Shown here: positions 8,122 through 16,818 of the stretch, piece after piece
Numbering within the stretch: the stretch's first letter is position 1
How the letters are laid out: every line of letters begins with the position of its first letter
Origin: a bacterium
Lineage (GTDB): Bacteria > Actinomycetota > Aquicultoria > Aquicultorales > Aquicultoraceae
NCBI GenBank assembly: GCA_902810715.1
Contig: CADDYS010000007.1
Span: 1-45,400, forward strand
Reading direction: 5' to 3'
DNA length: 45,400 bases
The notes under the pieces: generated by a model
The model's input: the letters and a program-made list of their open reading frames with translations, nothing else
The model's database searches: none
What the model was told of the DNA's origin: nothing
Program-made: the position numbers and the translations under genes

Positions 8122-9470
8122 GCGGAATCCGGGGATTCCCGGGTATCCTCGTAGCAGCATACCAGGTTTCGCCCGCGCTGCTTGCAGATATAAAGAGCTG
8201 TACTTACAGCGTTCATCAACTCATCGCAGTTTGCGCCCAAACACGGGTACTCCGCGATGCCGATACTCATTGAAAGCCTTGCCTCTTCTTTGCCATCTCT
8301 GATTGCTATGTCGGCAACCTGGCGCCTTATGCGGTTTGCAAGGATAGACGCCTGCGAGCAATCGGTGTTCGGAAGAAGCATGACGAACTCATCCCCGCCG
8401 TATCTTGCCTTGTAATCGGTCTGGCGCGAACAGGTGACTAAAACCTCGGCGGTCTTCTTTAAAGCCCAGTCCCCTTTTGAGTGTCCAAAGTAGTCGTTTA
8501 TGTAATCCAGGCCATCGACATCCATCAGAAGTATTGCAAAGTGGCCCCCGTATCTTTTTGTCCTCGCCATCTCGGCATCAAGGGTGGCAAAAAAGTGGCG
8601 GTTATTGTAAAGTCCGGTGAGGTTATCGGTTACCGCAAGCTCCTCGTTTTTCTCTAGAAGGACTGCTTTCTGAAGCGCAAGTGAAGCCTGGCTTGCAAAA
8701 GAAGAAAAGATTTTTAACTCCCTATCGGAGAACTGCCGGTCTTTGAAGTCGCCGATGAAAAGAAGCCCTATTACCTCTTCTCCATCCTTAAGAGCAGTGG
8801 CAAGCACAGAGATTGTCCCCTCATTCATAACCGGATTATCAAAGAGAGGCTCCTGGTTGATATCTTCGATAAATACGGGCTCTTCTTCATCGAGAAGGCG
8901 CTCGGTTATCCCCCCAGGCTTGAGCTCCCATACCGGCTCTTTTACCTGCTTTGAGTAGCCGGTCAATCCGGCCAACCGGCAGGTCTCATCTCTTTCATTA
9001 AAGATGATTAAGCTTCCCGCAGCGCAACCGACTGCTTTTACAGCTTGCTCTATTATCGCCTGATATAGGCTTTGGCTATCTCTTCTTGCGGCAAACTCCT
9101 GGGATACGGCCAGAATGCTGTCAATATCATCATGAAAGTTTTTCCCGCCCTCCGCAAGAGCTTTAACGATACCGGCGACCCTGCCCCGAATAACCTCAAC
9201 ATCTTTAAGCTCTTCGACCGACTCGATTGCAACTTGACCATCGGACAAATCAACTATAAGATCAACCTTGCTGATAGCCGGGAGCCGCTCTATTTTATCA
9301 AATAGGGGGATACTTTGCTCTTGCGCGATAACAGCATTAACTGAATTCGGGTCCGGGTCGCAGAACCCGACAATATTAATCGATTGGCATTCACCCAGCG
9401 TAGACAAAATATCGGCGGCCTCATGTCCATCGCTTATTACCGCTATGTTTATTGCGTCTTTTTGCTTCAT
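8118..9470 (-). CDS. Diguanylate cyclase with N-terminal Rossmann-like and GAF domains
   Basis: The gene makes c-di-GMP from two GTP. The C-terminal domain (about 285-445) has an intact GGDEF signature (RYGGDEF). An RxxD inhibitory site (RQTD) lies five residues before it, so product inhibition is expected. Residues about 115-265 look like a GAF sensor. Residues 1-100 resemble a small nucleotide- or CoA-binding Rossmann fold (INIAVISDG, GFCDPDP), an unusual input domain. I start at the ATG at 9470 because GGGGG lies about 10 nt upstream; a TTG three codons earlier is also open. It is convergent with, and between, Wzy_C genes, which suggests c-di-GMP control of surface structures. Confidence 0.85.
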   Translation of the reverse strand: MKQKDAINIAVISDGHEAADILSTLGECQSINIVGFCDPDPNSVNAVIAQEQSIPLFDKIERLPAISKVDLIVDLSDGQVAIESVEELKDVEVIRGRVAGIVKALAEGGKNFHDDIDSILAVSQEFAARRDSQSLYQAIIEQAVKAVGCAAGSLIIFNERDETCRLAGLTGYSKQVKEPVWELKPGGITERLLDEEEPVFIEDINQEPLFDNPVMNEGTISVLATALKDGEEVIGLLFIGDFKDRQFSDRELKIFSSFASQASLALQKAVLLEKNEELAVTDNLTGLYNNRHFFATLDAEMARTKRYGGHFAILLMDVDGLDYINDYFGHSKGDWALKKTAEVLVTCSRQTDYKARYGGDEFVMLLPNTDCSQASILANRIRRQVADIAIRDGKEEARLSMSIGIAEYPCLGANCDELMNAVSTALYICKQRGRNLVCCYEDTRESPDSA

Positions 9471-9622
9471 CTCTTGCAACCCCCATAGTTTTCGCCAAGT
9501 TTCCCGCCTAAAAAATCTATCGTCTACTACACAAAAAGCTTTAGTGGTACTATCAAGGCGGCTCTCAGTTTTAAATCTTGCGCTGCTTTAGAGAATACAG
9601 GAGTTGGATAAATAATTCAAAA

Positions 9623-11623
9623 ATGGGCAATACCATCAGCGGCAAGCAAATTACAGAGCTAGACGATATTATTACATGGGGTACGGTCATGGGGCCGCCT
9701 ATCGTTCTGTTAACATTTTCTCCCTTAAATCTGGACTACTTCGGGCTGCCCAAGCTTACTGCACTATATCTGGTCACGTTATTTCTTATCTACTTTCAGA
9801 TTAGAAGATGGGTTATCTCCGGCAGAGTCGAGGTACCTTTTGAGTTTATCCATCTATTATCGGTAGCTATCATTTTGATAACTATTGCAACCACACTAAC
9901 CTCAGCCAACCCATTGGAGAGTGTATTGGGAGTATCCAGCCGGTATGAGAGCCTGATCGCGCTATTGTGTTACACCGCCATACTGTGGTTCTCCTTCAAA
10001 AGTGCGCAAGAAAAAGATTTTAAACACCGCTTTGAAATGGTATTTATACTGTCATTCCTCGTTATAAATATCTTTGGCTTACTGGAGATATCTGGCCTTG
10101 GTATACTGAACTCACCATTTTTAGAAAACGGAAGGCTGAGCTCCACTCTTGGAAATCCGGTGTTTTTCGGCGCTTTTTTATCGATGGCTCTGCCAATACT
10201 TCTGGCCAAGGCCCTTTTTTTGTCTCACGGGTCAAAACGTGTTTGGGATAGCCCTATAGTGATATTTGCCCTTATCTGTCTTGGGATGGCGATGCTTTTT
10301 AGCACGCTATCAAGAGGAGCCTGGCTGGGGACTGTAGCCGGTTTTCTGGTGGTTTTATACCTAAAAATCAGAGGCAAAAAGGGGGTATCTCCCTTGCCAA
10401 TATTATGGGCAATTATTATCTTGGTCGGCTTGGTAATGGGAGTTATTCTTGCCCTGGGGATTACAAACATAGATATCCCCCACATATTTGGTATGGCAAA
10501 GTCGGCCGGCTCGTTTGACACACGGGTTGAACTTTGGAAGAGTTCGCTTTCCTTAATCTCCAAAAAACCGCTTTTCGGTTATGGTTTAGATCAGACCAAG
10601 GGCTGGATTAACCATTACTCTACTATAAAGCTTGCCAGGGTTGAGAACGCTGTTTTTGATCGTGCACATAATATTTATATACAAACCGCTATAAACGGCG
10701 GTATCCTGCTTCTACTCGCCCAAGTCTGGATGTTTGTATATGTCTTACTTAGAGGAATCAAATCGACGGAGAAAAATCGTGATTATATAACGGCCGGTTT
10801 CACCGGCGCTGTTATCGGCTATCTTGTCCAGGGGATGACCGGGATCGCCACCAACGACCTAAGCGTCTTCCTCTGGTTTATCATGGGCGCTGTTATCGGT
10901 ATCACATCAAAAGAAAATGTGCGGGTTGTAAGATTGCCGGTTATAGGAAGTTCAATTTTAAAAAGGGCCGTTACTCCGATTGTTATCTTGCTCACTTTAC
11001 TGGTACTTTTCCCAATGATTGCCGAAGCCAGATTCGGTGCGTCGTTAGAAGAAGCTTCCGCCACAATGAGTGAATCCGCGCTTGAACAGGCATATGAAGC
11101 CGATGGTTACTGCACCCAGCCTGTTTACCAAAAAAGACTTGCACTACTGTGCCTCTCCTTTGCCCGCAGTAAAGAGGATAAACACTTTGCCAAGCTTGCA
11201 ATAAATACCCTAAAGAGAGGTTTGAAATACTCACCGGATAGTATAGAATTGCTGGAAACCCTCGGGCTTTCCTACCTTGCAGCAGCCGACTACGGAAAAG
11301 ATAAGGAGAGCCTTGCTCTTGCCGGTAAATACCTTAAGCGTGCCCACGAAAGGGCCCCGATGTTTTTAGATATCTACCCAGGCCTGCTTGAGTTTTACAT
11401 ACGAGACGGTGACTACCGCTCCGCGGTAGTGTGTGCGAAAGAGATGAACAAAATAAACGATAAAGACTCAAGATCGCGTGTTGCAGCAGCAGTCTCCTAT
11501 AAGCTTAAAGGAGATAGCAAAAAGGCGGATGTACTATTTAGGGAGATAGATAAGTCAGGCCCAGAAGTTAAAGCTTTAAAAGATAGATTACTTGAAAATA
11601 TCAGTTATCATTTAGATAAATGA
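9623..11623 (+). CDS. Wzy_C-family membrane protein with C-terminal TPRs, paralog 3
   Basis: The protein has 666 residues from this ATG; a TTG 15 codons upstream is also in frame. It is the third copy of the Wzy_C/TPR architecture. Landmarks are STLGNP (about 173), LSRGAW (about 229), GYGLDQ (about 318) and DRAHNIY (about 345), followed by TPR-like helices from about 470. The three paralogs have diverged strongly in sequence but keep these motifs. It ends with TGA used as a normal stop. Its 3' end overlaps the small Cys-rich gene on the other strand by 16 nt. Confidence 0.8.
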   Translation: MGNTISGKQITELDDIITWGTVMGPPIVLLTFSPLNLDYFGLPKLTALYLVTLFLIYFQIRRWVISGRVEVPFEFIHLLSVAIILITIATTLTSANPLESVLGVSSRYESLIALLCYTAILWFSFKSAQEKDFKHRFEMVFILSFLVINIFGLLEISGLGILNSPFLENGRLSSTLGNPVFFGAFLSMALPILLAKALFLSHGSKRVWDSPIVIFALICLGMAMLFSTLSRGAWLGTVAGFLVVLYLKIRGKKGVSPLPILWAIIILVGLVMGVILALGITNIDIPHIFGMAKSAGSFDTRVELWKSSLSLISKKPLFGYGLDQTKGWINHYSTIKLARVENAVFDRAHNIYIQTAINGGILLLLAQVWMFVYVLLRGIKSTEKNRDYITAGFTGAVIGYLVQGMTGIATNDLSVFLWFIMGAVIGITSKENVRVVRLPVIGSSILKRAVTPIVILLTLLVLFPMIAEARFGASLEEASATMSESALEQAYEADGYCTQPVYQKRLALLCLSFARSKEDKHFAKLAINTLKRGLKYSPDSIELLETLGLSYLAAADYGKDKESLALAGKYLKRAHERAPMFLDIYPGLLEFYIRDGDYRSAVVCAKEMNKINDKDSRSRVAAAVSYKLKGDSKKADVLFREIDKSGPEVKALKDRLLENISYHLDK

Positions 11624-11766
11624 CAGCTGCTACAGCTTCCACTACACGATGCGGGGCCGGGCAGGCTGGCCGTGCATCTTGGGCAGACCATTATAAGCAT
11701 ATTTTCGGTTTTAAACCCGCACCTCTTGCAAACCCGAGGCTCGGGTTTAGCTATCTCACATTTCAT
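11608..11766 (-). CDS. Small Cys-rich zinc-ribbon-like protein downstream of feoB
   Basis: This 52-residue ORF reads from an ATG 2 nt after the feoB stop codon. It carries a zinc-ribbon-like pair of CxxC motifs (CKRC and CPRC, about residues 13 and 28) and a C-terminal CSGSCSSCH cluster. Short Cys-rich proteins that follow feoB are common (FeoC-like or Feo-associated), but I cannot assign it to a named family. The position suggests a metal- or redox-related accessory of FeoB. GAG lies just upstream of the ATG and translation may be coupled to feoB. Confidence 0.6.
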   Translation of the reverse strand: MKCEIAKPEPRVCKRCGFKTENMLIMVCPRCTASLPGPASCSGSCSSCHLSK

Positions 11767-11768
11767 CT

Positions 11769-13661
11769 CTAAATCACCCTAACCAAAAGCTGGGCAAGTA
11801 TTCCGCCAAGTCCAAAAGCCAAAATCCAGCTTCCAATCCAAATCAGTACCGCCTGTTTTGCCCCGCGCTCTTTGAAAAGTATCATAATAGACGCTATACA
11901 GGGCACAAACAATGTAATCGTGACCAGTGCAACTACCGTCTGCATAGCAGATAGATGCATCGCATATAGCCCGGCTGCGCCAAAGTCCCTTCTAACGAGA
12001 CCCATGACAAACGCGGTCGCCGCCTCTTTCGGGAGTCTAAGCCACCCGGTAGTAATCGGCGCCCAAAGGTTCTGCCAAATATTAAGCATCCCCGTAACCT
12101 GCATCACCGATACGATAAGCGCGCCCATAAAAAACCAGGGCGTGGCTTCTTTCATGAAGCCGTACGTGCGGGTTGCCGCTTTTCTAACCACGTTACTCGG
12201 CTTCGGAAACCGAAGCGGCGGGAGGTCAATTAAAAGCGGTGAAGACTGTCCCGGAAGCCACCTTGAAAGAACGGTTCCTATAGTTACCAGAACTAAAAAG
12301 ATTATGCCGGCATAAAGCAGGGTATAAGCGCCACCTATTGCGGCTAGAAGAACGGTAATCACACCGAGCTGGGCAGAACAAGGGATGGCCCACTGCAGTA
12401 TCGCAGTCGCAATCGTCTTCTCGCGCTCGGTCCCAAGAAGTCTAGTTGTGATTGTCGCCATAGTGACACAGCCAAAGCCCAATATCAGCGGAACAACGGC
12501 CCGGCCGTTTAGCCCGATCGAAGTTAATACCCGATCCACTAAAGTCGCAAGCCTCGGCAGATAGCCTGAGTCCTCCATCAATGCGAGAGCCAGGTAAAAA
12601 CCAAAGACAAGCGGCAGAAGTAGACCCAAGAGATATGTCACCGTCATCGTCAAAAGACCGAACTCGCCGATTAATATTGTTCCCAGTGCGGTTTTTTGGC
12701 TTATGATCGGATTAACGACCCCCCTTATAAAGGGCTCCCAGTAACCATTCATGACCGTCTTTTCGGTGAAGCCGACAATGATTTGCGCCACAAGAACCCC
12801 GACAAGCTCATATAGCCCATAAAGCACAAGAGCAAGAATTGGGATACCCGCTATCGGGTTTAAAACAAGACGGCCGATTTTCTGGCGGATGGTCTCGGAC
12901 ATCCTCGCCTCGCTTACAACGTGGCCGACGATATCGTTTACCCGCTCGCGCCGCCTTACATATATCTCCTCGCGGTCGGCGGCAGGCTCTATACCGTGCC
13001 TTGCAGCGACATACGGGTCGCCTTCAAGAACCATAAGGGCCTCCGGTTGTGAGCCGACGCGTGAGAGCATTTCGTGAAGCTTTTTATGCAAAAACGAGTC
13101 CTGGTGCCCCTCTCTTGCCTCCAAAAGGGCCGACTCGACATCTGCAAGTCCCCGTTTTTTAACCGCAATAGTTGGGATAACCGGTACCCCTAACAGGTCG
13201 GAGAGTAAATCCACATCAATTTTTAGATCCTGCTCTTCAACCTCATCCATAAAGTTAAGAGCCACGACAAGCGGAAGGCCCATATCGATAAGCTGCAGCG
13301 TCAAGAAAAGATCCCGTTCAATATGCACCGCATCCACTACATTTACAACCTTATCCGCGCTTAGAATGATATCGCGGGCGACTATCTCCTCATCGTTAAA
13401 GGAAGAAACGCCGTAGATTCCAGGGGTGTCGATTATGGCATTATTTTTGTATCTGGCTTGGGATATCTCTATCGTCGTGCCCGGGTAGTTGGACACATCT
13501 ACATAGAGCCCCGAGAAGTAGTTAAAGAATACGGACTTGCCCACGTTTGGATTGCCGACGAGAACAATTTTCTCGCAGTTCTCCGGCAGATCAAGGGCCA
13601 GCGACCCGGAATGGCAATGTCCCCCGTGTGTTGTCTTGGCCACCTTAACTTCTTTTCCCAC
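11769..13661 (-). CDS. feoB: Ferrous iron transport protein B
   Basis: FeoB moves Fe(II) across the cytoplasmic membrane. The N-terminal G domain has GNPNVGKS (G1), NYPGTT (G2), DTPG (G3) and NFMDE (G4). Multiple membrane segments follow, with the two Gate-type regions (about 290-460 and 500-600). At 630 residues it is at the short end for the family. A His-rich stretch (HGGHCHSG) precedes the G domain and could bind metal. Start is GTG with GAGGAGAAG upstream, inside the end of feoA (17-nt overlap), so the two are translationally coupled. Confidence 0.95.
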   Translation of the reverse strand: MGKEVKVAKTTHGGHCHSGSLALDLPENCEKIVLVGNPNVGKSVFFNYFSGLYVDVSNYPGTTIEISQARYKNNAIIDTPGIYGVSSFNDEEIVARDIILSADKVVNVVDAVHIERDLFLTLQLIDMGLPLVVALNFMDEVEEQDLKIDVDLLSDLLGVPVIPTIAVKKRGLADVESALLEAREGHQDSFLHKKLHEMLSRVGSQPEALMVLEGDPYVAARHGIEPAADREEIYVRRRERVNDIVGHVVSEARMSETIRQKIGRLVLNPIAGIPILALVLYGLYELVGVLVAQIIVGFTEKTVMNGYWEPFIRGVVNPIISQKTALGTILIGEFGLLTMTVTYLLGLLLPLVFGFYLALALMEDSGYLPRLATLVDRVLTSIGLNGRAVVPLILGFGCVTMATITTRLLGTEREKTIATAILQWAIPCSAQLGVITVLLAAIGGAYTLLYAGIIFLVLVTIGTVLSRWLPGQSSPLLIDLPPLRFPKPSNVVRKAATRTYGFMKEATPWFFMGALIVSVMQVTGMLNIWQNLWAPITTGWLRLPKEAATAFVMGLVRRDFGAAGLYAMHLSAMQTVVALVTITLFVPCIASIMILFKERGAKQAVLIWIGSWILAFGLGGILAQLLVRVI

Positions 13662-13884
13662 TACGGCTTCTCCTCTCTACAGTGATCGTTTTCGCCAACC
13701 CGCGACCGATTGCGATCTCCTGCCGGTTTTTTCTTAAAACCACCGGACCGAACGGGATTTTGCTGTGGCAGATAACGGTGCTTCCCTCACCGATGCCGAA
13801 CCTGATGAACTGGGTCTTAGCCATGCTATCGGGAATTCTCTTTATGATAACTTCTTCACCGGCTTTTACCTGGTCTAGGCTCAC
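13645..13884 (-). CDS. feoA: Ferrous iron transport protein A
   Basis: The 79-residue protein has an SH3-like FeoA fold that assists FeoB at the cytoplasmic face. Typical features are the GEEVIIKRI start, the FGIGEGSTV turn and the C-terminal EIAIGRGLAKTITV strand. The start is GTG with AGGAGGTTAAG directly upstream. It is the first gene of feoA-feoB-small Cys-rich protein. The fur gene lies 184 nt further upstream in the same orientation, so iron-dependent control is likely. Confidence 0.92.
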   Translation of the reverse strand: MSLDQVKAGEEVIIKRIPDSMAKTQFIRFGIGEGSTVICHSKIPFGPVVLRKNRQEIAIGRGLAKTITVERRSRSGKRS

Positions 13885-13898
13885 CTTAACCTCCTTAT

Positions 13899-13989
13899 TA
13901 GCTCACGGCTCATAGCTGACAGTTAAGAATTAATACCCACACCTCTTGCTTTCACCCTGTGAGCTGTGAACTATCAGCTATGAGCTATT
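13899..13989. repeat. MITE-like palindromic repeat, family B copy 1
   Basis: An imperfect inverted repeat of about 90 nt. Outer arms are built from AGCTCACRGCTCATAGCTGACAG and its complement. The central part holds TAATACCCACACCTCTTGC. Close copies lie at 15265-15400 (reverse orientation), 15909-16003 and 26433-26530, and a fragment at 28781-28817. It carries no coding sequence. Confidence 0.75.
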
Positions 13990-14050
13990 TGAGACTGCGA
14001 CTCCATCTCAGTTGAATTTTAAAAAATATATGCTACTTAAGAATTTTGAC

Positions 14051-14072
14051 GCCCCATAAATGGTGCAACTAC
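14051..14072 (-). repeat. Single GTAGTTGC-family palindromic repeat
   Basis: On the minus strand this reads GTAGTTGC followed by an imperfect CACCAT-TT-ATGGGG palindrome. It matches the units of the 5980-6095 cluster. It sits just downstream of fur. Confidence 0.6.
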
Positions 14073-14503
14073 TGGGTGGCATTACAGCTCCTGCAATAGC
14101 CGTAGATGTTTAGGTTATGGCCGGTTGCCTTAAAGCCGGCCTTCTCACAGGCCCAATCCTGCAACTGCTCGATCAGCGGCTCCTCAAATTCTTCCACCGA
14201 GCCACACTTTATACATATAAGATGGTCGTGGTGCGTGTGTCCGGCAGTATGCTCGTAAGCCGCCCGGCCATCACCGAGATCTATTTTGTCAACAAGGCCG
14301 CTTTCAACCAACAAATCCAGGGTGCGATAAACCGTTGCCCGTGAGGCCTTGCTCCCCTTGGTCTTTAGAATTTTCAAGAGCTCCTCGGCATCCAAATGCT
14401 TGTGATTTGAAAAGACCTCTTCGGCGATACACTGCCTCTCCGGTGTGAAATAAAGTCCTTTTGTTTCAATATAGTCTTTAAACCGCGATGTTTCGGTCCT
14501 CAT
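14069..14503 (-). CDS. fur: Fur-family metalloregulator (Fur/PerR-like)
   Basis: The 144-residue protein has a winged helix in residues about 10-85 (ERQCIAEEVF, ATVYRTLDLL). The metal-binding dimerisation domain follows, with the THHDHLIC signature, and the structural zinc site is built from CIKC (about 97-100) and CRSC (about 138-141). These are all the residues expected of an active Fur or PerR. It lies upstream of feoAB in the same direction and a palindromic Fur-box-like site precedes its ATG. Iron-responsive repression of itself and of feoAB is the most likely role. PerR cannot be excluded from sequence alone. Confidence 0.88.
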   Translation of the reverse strand: MRTETSRFKDYIETKGLYFTPERQCIAEEVFSNHKHLDAEELLKILKTKGSKASRATVYRTLDLLVESGLVDKIDLGDGRAAYEHTAGHTHHDHLICIKCGSVEEFEEPLIEQLQDWACEKAGFKATGHNLNIYGYCRSCNATQ

Positions 14504-14514
14504 GACCCACCCTT

Positions 14515-14533
14515 ATTGAGAATATATCTCAAT
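14515..14533. promoter_or_regulatory. Putative Fur box
   Basis: ATTGAGAATATATCTCAAT is an inverted repeat with 7-nt arms, close to the TGAnAATnATTnTCA Fur/PerR core. It lies 12-30 nt upstream of the fur ATG, consistent with autoregulation. Confidence 0.6.
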
Positions 14534-14584
14534 TTTAATGCGCCCTTACCTAAATGTCAACCAGTTTTTTAAATTATTTAGCTA

Positions 14585-15250
14585 TTATCGCTCCTCAATA
14601 TAGACTCTATTCATAATATCGCCAACCCGAATCTGGTCCACCACGTCCATACCCTCGCTGACTTGGCCGAATACGGTATATTGCCCATTAAGCCTTGGCT
14701 GGTCGGTAAGGCAGATATAGAACTGGCTGCCCGCGCTGTTTATATCTACACTATTATGGGCCATAGCGACCGTTCCTCTAAGATGCGGCACATCATTAAT
14801 CTCAGCCGGGATAGTGTATCCCGGGCCGCCCAGCCCATCGTTGCCGGGGTCGCCGTCTTTACTTAACGGATCGCCACCTTGAATAACAAACCCCGGTTCA
14901 ACACGGTGCCACTTGATGCCATTGAAGAAACCCGAGTTGGCAAGCTTTACAAAGTTGGCAACCGTCTTAGGAGCCTTGTTTGGAAATAGCTGAAAAACTA
15001 TCTTCCCCTTATTCGTCTCGATAACCGCATATTGCTTTTTATCAGCCGATGGTGCATTAGTATCAGATTTTTGTTCAGATGCTTTCGCCGCCTCATTCTG
15101 GGCAGATGTTTCTCCGGTTGCTTGTTTAGACTGCTCATCTGCTGTTGAGCTGTTTTTCTCTACATCTGCTTTTTGGCCCGAGCAACCCGCAATAGCGGCT
15201 ACTATTGCGATGATTGATAAGACGATCAGACCTAATTTAATTCTCTTCAT
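14585..15250 (-). CDS. Lipoprotein cyclophilin-type peptidyl-prolyl cis-trans isomerase
   Basis: The 221-residue protein has a lipoprotein signal (hydrophobic core, then IAGC at about residue 23) and an acidic/Ser/Thr-rich linker to about 70. The cyclophilin domain covers about 72-221. Catalytic-type motifs are present: WHRVEPGFVIQGGDP (Arg, Phe, Gln), GSQFYI and YTVFGQV. It would isomerise X-Pro bonds on the outer face of the membrane and could help fold exported cytochromes. PPIase genes near multiheme cytochrome genes fit that idea (inference). Confidence 0.9.
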   Translation of the reverse strand: MKRIKLGLIVLSIIAIVAAIAGCSGQKADVEKNSSTADEQSKQATGETSAQNEAAKASEQKSDTNAPSADKKQYAVIETNKGKIVFQLFPNKAPKTVANFVKLANSGFFNGIKWHRVEPGFVIQGGDPLSKDGDPGNDGLGGPGYTIPAEINDVPHLRGTVAMAHNSVDINSAGSQFYICLTDQPRLNGQYTVFGQVSEGMDVVDQIRVGDIMNRVYIEER

Positions 15251-15264
15251 TATATACCTCCAAA

Positions 15265-15400
15265 TTAGCTCATGGCTGACAGCTCTTAGCTCACAGGGTG
15301 AGGGTAAGAGATGTGTTTAATTCTTTCCTGCCAGCTGTGAGCTAATATAGAGCTCATGGCTGACAGCTGACAGTATTATAGCCGACAGTTCATAGTTTAT
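15265..15400. repeat. MITE-like palindromic repeat, family B copy 2 (reverse orientation, with extra arm)
   Basis: Same family as 13899-13989, in opposite orientation, with its core at about 15285-15350. A second partial AGCTCATGGCTGACAG arm follows at about 15356. It lies upstream of the PPIase gene and flanks the S23-type gene together with copy 3. Confidence 0.7.
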
Positions 15401-15420
15401 AGTAGCCCTTTATAAATAAC

Positions 15421-15789
15421 TTACAAACTATTTCTTATTGATAATATCAAGCCAGCAAGCATTTTAGCGATTTCATTGCCAGATGTTTTCAATTCTTCGA
15501 ATTCTATATCTGTAACCAGATCATTTTTACGAAACAGTGTTAAAAGGGTAATTGTTTCGTATAAAGAACCACGCGCTATATAAAGAAATTGAATGAACTC
15601 CTTTTTAGAATAGCGGCCTTTGCCTTCGGCAATATTCAGGGCTATTGATGCCGAACAAGCCTCTAATTGCTCTATTAACCGAGAGTGTCTATGACCAGTT
15701 CGGACGTTTGCCGTGATGTTGATGATACGATCAGCAAAATCTATAGCCCTATGCCAAACCTCCAATTCCTCAAAGCTGAATTTTGCCAC
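15421..15789 (-). CDS. Four-helix bundle protein (S23/bAvd-like family)
   Basis: The 122-residue, all-helical protein has the family signature ELEVWHRAIDFADRI at the N-terminus, the central SRLIEQLEACSASIALNIAEG, and YIARGSLYE. Members were first seen as proteins encoded in 23S rRNA intervening sequences. Related proteins serve as Avd in diversity-generating retroelements. No reverse transcriptase or rRNA is in the window, so it is a free-standing member of unknown function. It is flanked on both sides by family B palindromic repeats (15265-15400 and 15909-16003). Confidence 0.85.
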   Translation of the reverse strand: MAKFSFEELEVWHRAIDFADRIINITANVRTGHRHSRLIEQLEACSASIALNIAEGKGRYSKKEFIQFLYIARGSLYETITLLTLFRKNDLVTDIEFEELKTSGNEIAKMLAGLILSIRNSL

Positions 15790-15908
15790 ACAAAACCTCT
15801 TTCTATGATTTTACTGCTTATATATTAGCTACTTGCTTATAGCATCCTTTATTTAAAGACATTTTATTAACCTTATGTTATCTCTTAGCACTCGCTACCA
15901 TCTTCTCT

Positions 15909-16003
15909 GTCAGCTATATTAGCTCACAGCTGATAGGAAGAAATTAATACCCACATCTCTTGCTTTCATCCTGTGAGCTGTGAGCCGTGAGCTTTGAGCT
16001 ATT
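15909..16003. repeat. MITE-like palindromic repeat, family B copy 3
   Basis: The copy nearest to 13899-13989. It has the shared core TTAATACCCACATCTCTTGC and the arm CCTGTGAGCTGTGAGC. It lies just upstream of the promoter at 16008. Confidence 0.75.
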
Positions 16004-16007
16004 TATC

Positions 16008-16036
16008 TTGCCTCTGCAAATCCTGTATGCTATCAT
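16008..16036 (+). promoter_or_regulatory. Putative promoter of the TPR-NHL gene pair
   Basis: TTGCCT (16008-16013) and TATCAT (16031-16036) are separated by 17 nt. They lie about 75 nt upstream of the ATG at 16110. Confidence 0.45.
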
Positions 16037-16109
16037 TTGAATCGTCAATTTTTGGCTCTCCCTTGTGAAAAGGGTCACCTTGAAGTTTAAAGGTTTGAAA
16101 GGAATCAGT

Positions 16110-16781
16110 ATGGATAGTAACATGAGGAAGATTCTGGTCTACATAACAATCCTTCTATCAGTTGCAATTATAGCTATACTTGCGCTCATGCTGAAGGATG
16201 TCTTCTTCGGTAGCGATAAACCCCGCAACCCGGCAGAACAAGCCTACGATCTCGCAAAGGCGATGGTCGCCAAAAATCCTAAAAACCCGGAATACCTCTT
16301 CAACCTTGCAAAGGCAGAGGCCGATTTAAGTAGAACCGGCGATGCGATACAGCACTTAAAGAAGGCAATTGACCTATCGCCTGCGGCACCCATGCTTCAC
16401 TACACGCTTGCACAGATTTATGAGGACAACGGCCGGGAAGACGACGCCATCAAAGAATTAAAGGAAGAGCTCAGAGTTACAGAATTAAAAAATGAGCTTG
16501 CCTGGTATGATCTCGGCGTAATTATGAACAAACGGAAAGATTATAACCAAGCGGCTTTATGCCTGCAAAAAGCTCTTGTAAGGATGGATAGTGGCGCGGA
16601 TGCGCATTATCAACTAGGTATAGCATACGAGGGTCTTGGCCGAGACGACCTGGCAATAAAGGAATACGAAGAGACCCTGCGGTTTATACCAGACCATGTA
16701 GAAGCACAGCGTGCGATGCAGCAAATACAGCTGAGAAAATTACGCGCCGGCTCTACTACTACAACCTCTCCGAAAAAGTAA
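16110..16781 (+). CDS. Membrane-anchored TPR protein
   Basis: The protein has 223 residues from the ATG preceded by AAAGGAA; an upstream GTG at 16065 lacks a good site. One N-terminal membrane helix (about 9-30) is followed by at least four TPR-like helix pairs: NPEYLFNLAKAEADL, APMLHYTLAQIYEDNG, ELAWYDLGVIM and ADAHYQLGIAYEGLG. TPR proteins of this kind scaffold complexes on the outer face of the membrane. It is 37 nt upstream of the NHL protein and upstream of the seleno-cytochromes, so a role in cytochrome assembly is plausible but inferred. Confidence 0.85.
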   Translation: MDSNMRKILVYITILLSVAIIAILALMLKDVFFGSDKPRNPAEQAYDLAKAMVAKNPKNPEYLFNLAKAEADLSRTGDAIQHLKKAIDLSPAAPMLHYTLAQIYEDNGREDDAIKELKEELRVTELKNELAWYDLGVIMNKRKDYNQAALCLQKALVRMDSGADAHYQLGIAYEGLGRDDLAIKEYEETLRFIPDHVEAQRAMQQIQLRKLRAGSTTTTSPKK

Positions 16782-16818
16782 TGTTAAGGCTGATAGATAA
16801 GGGCTAGGAGGCATTAAG

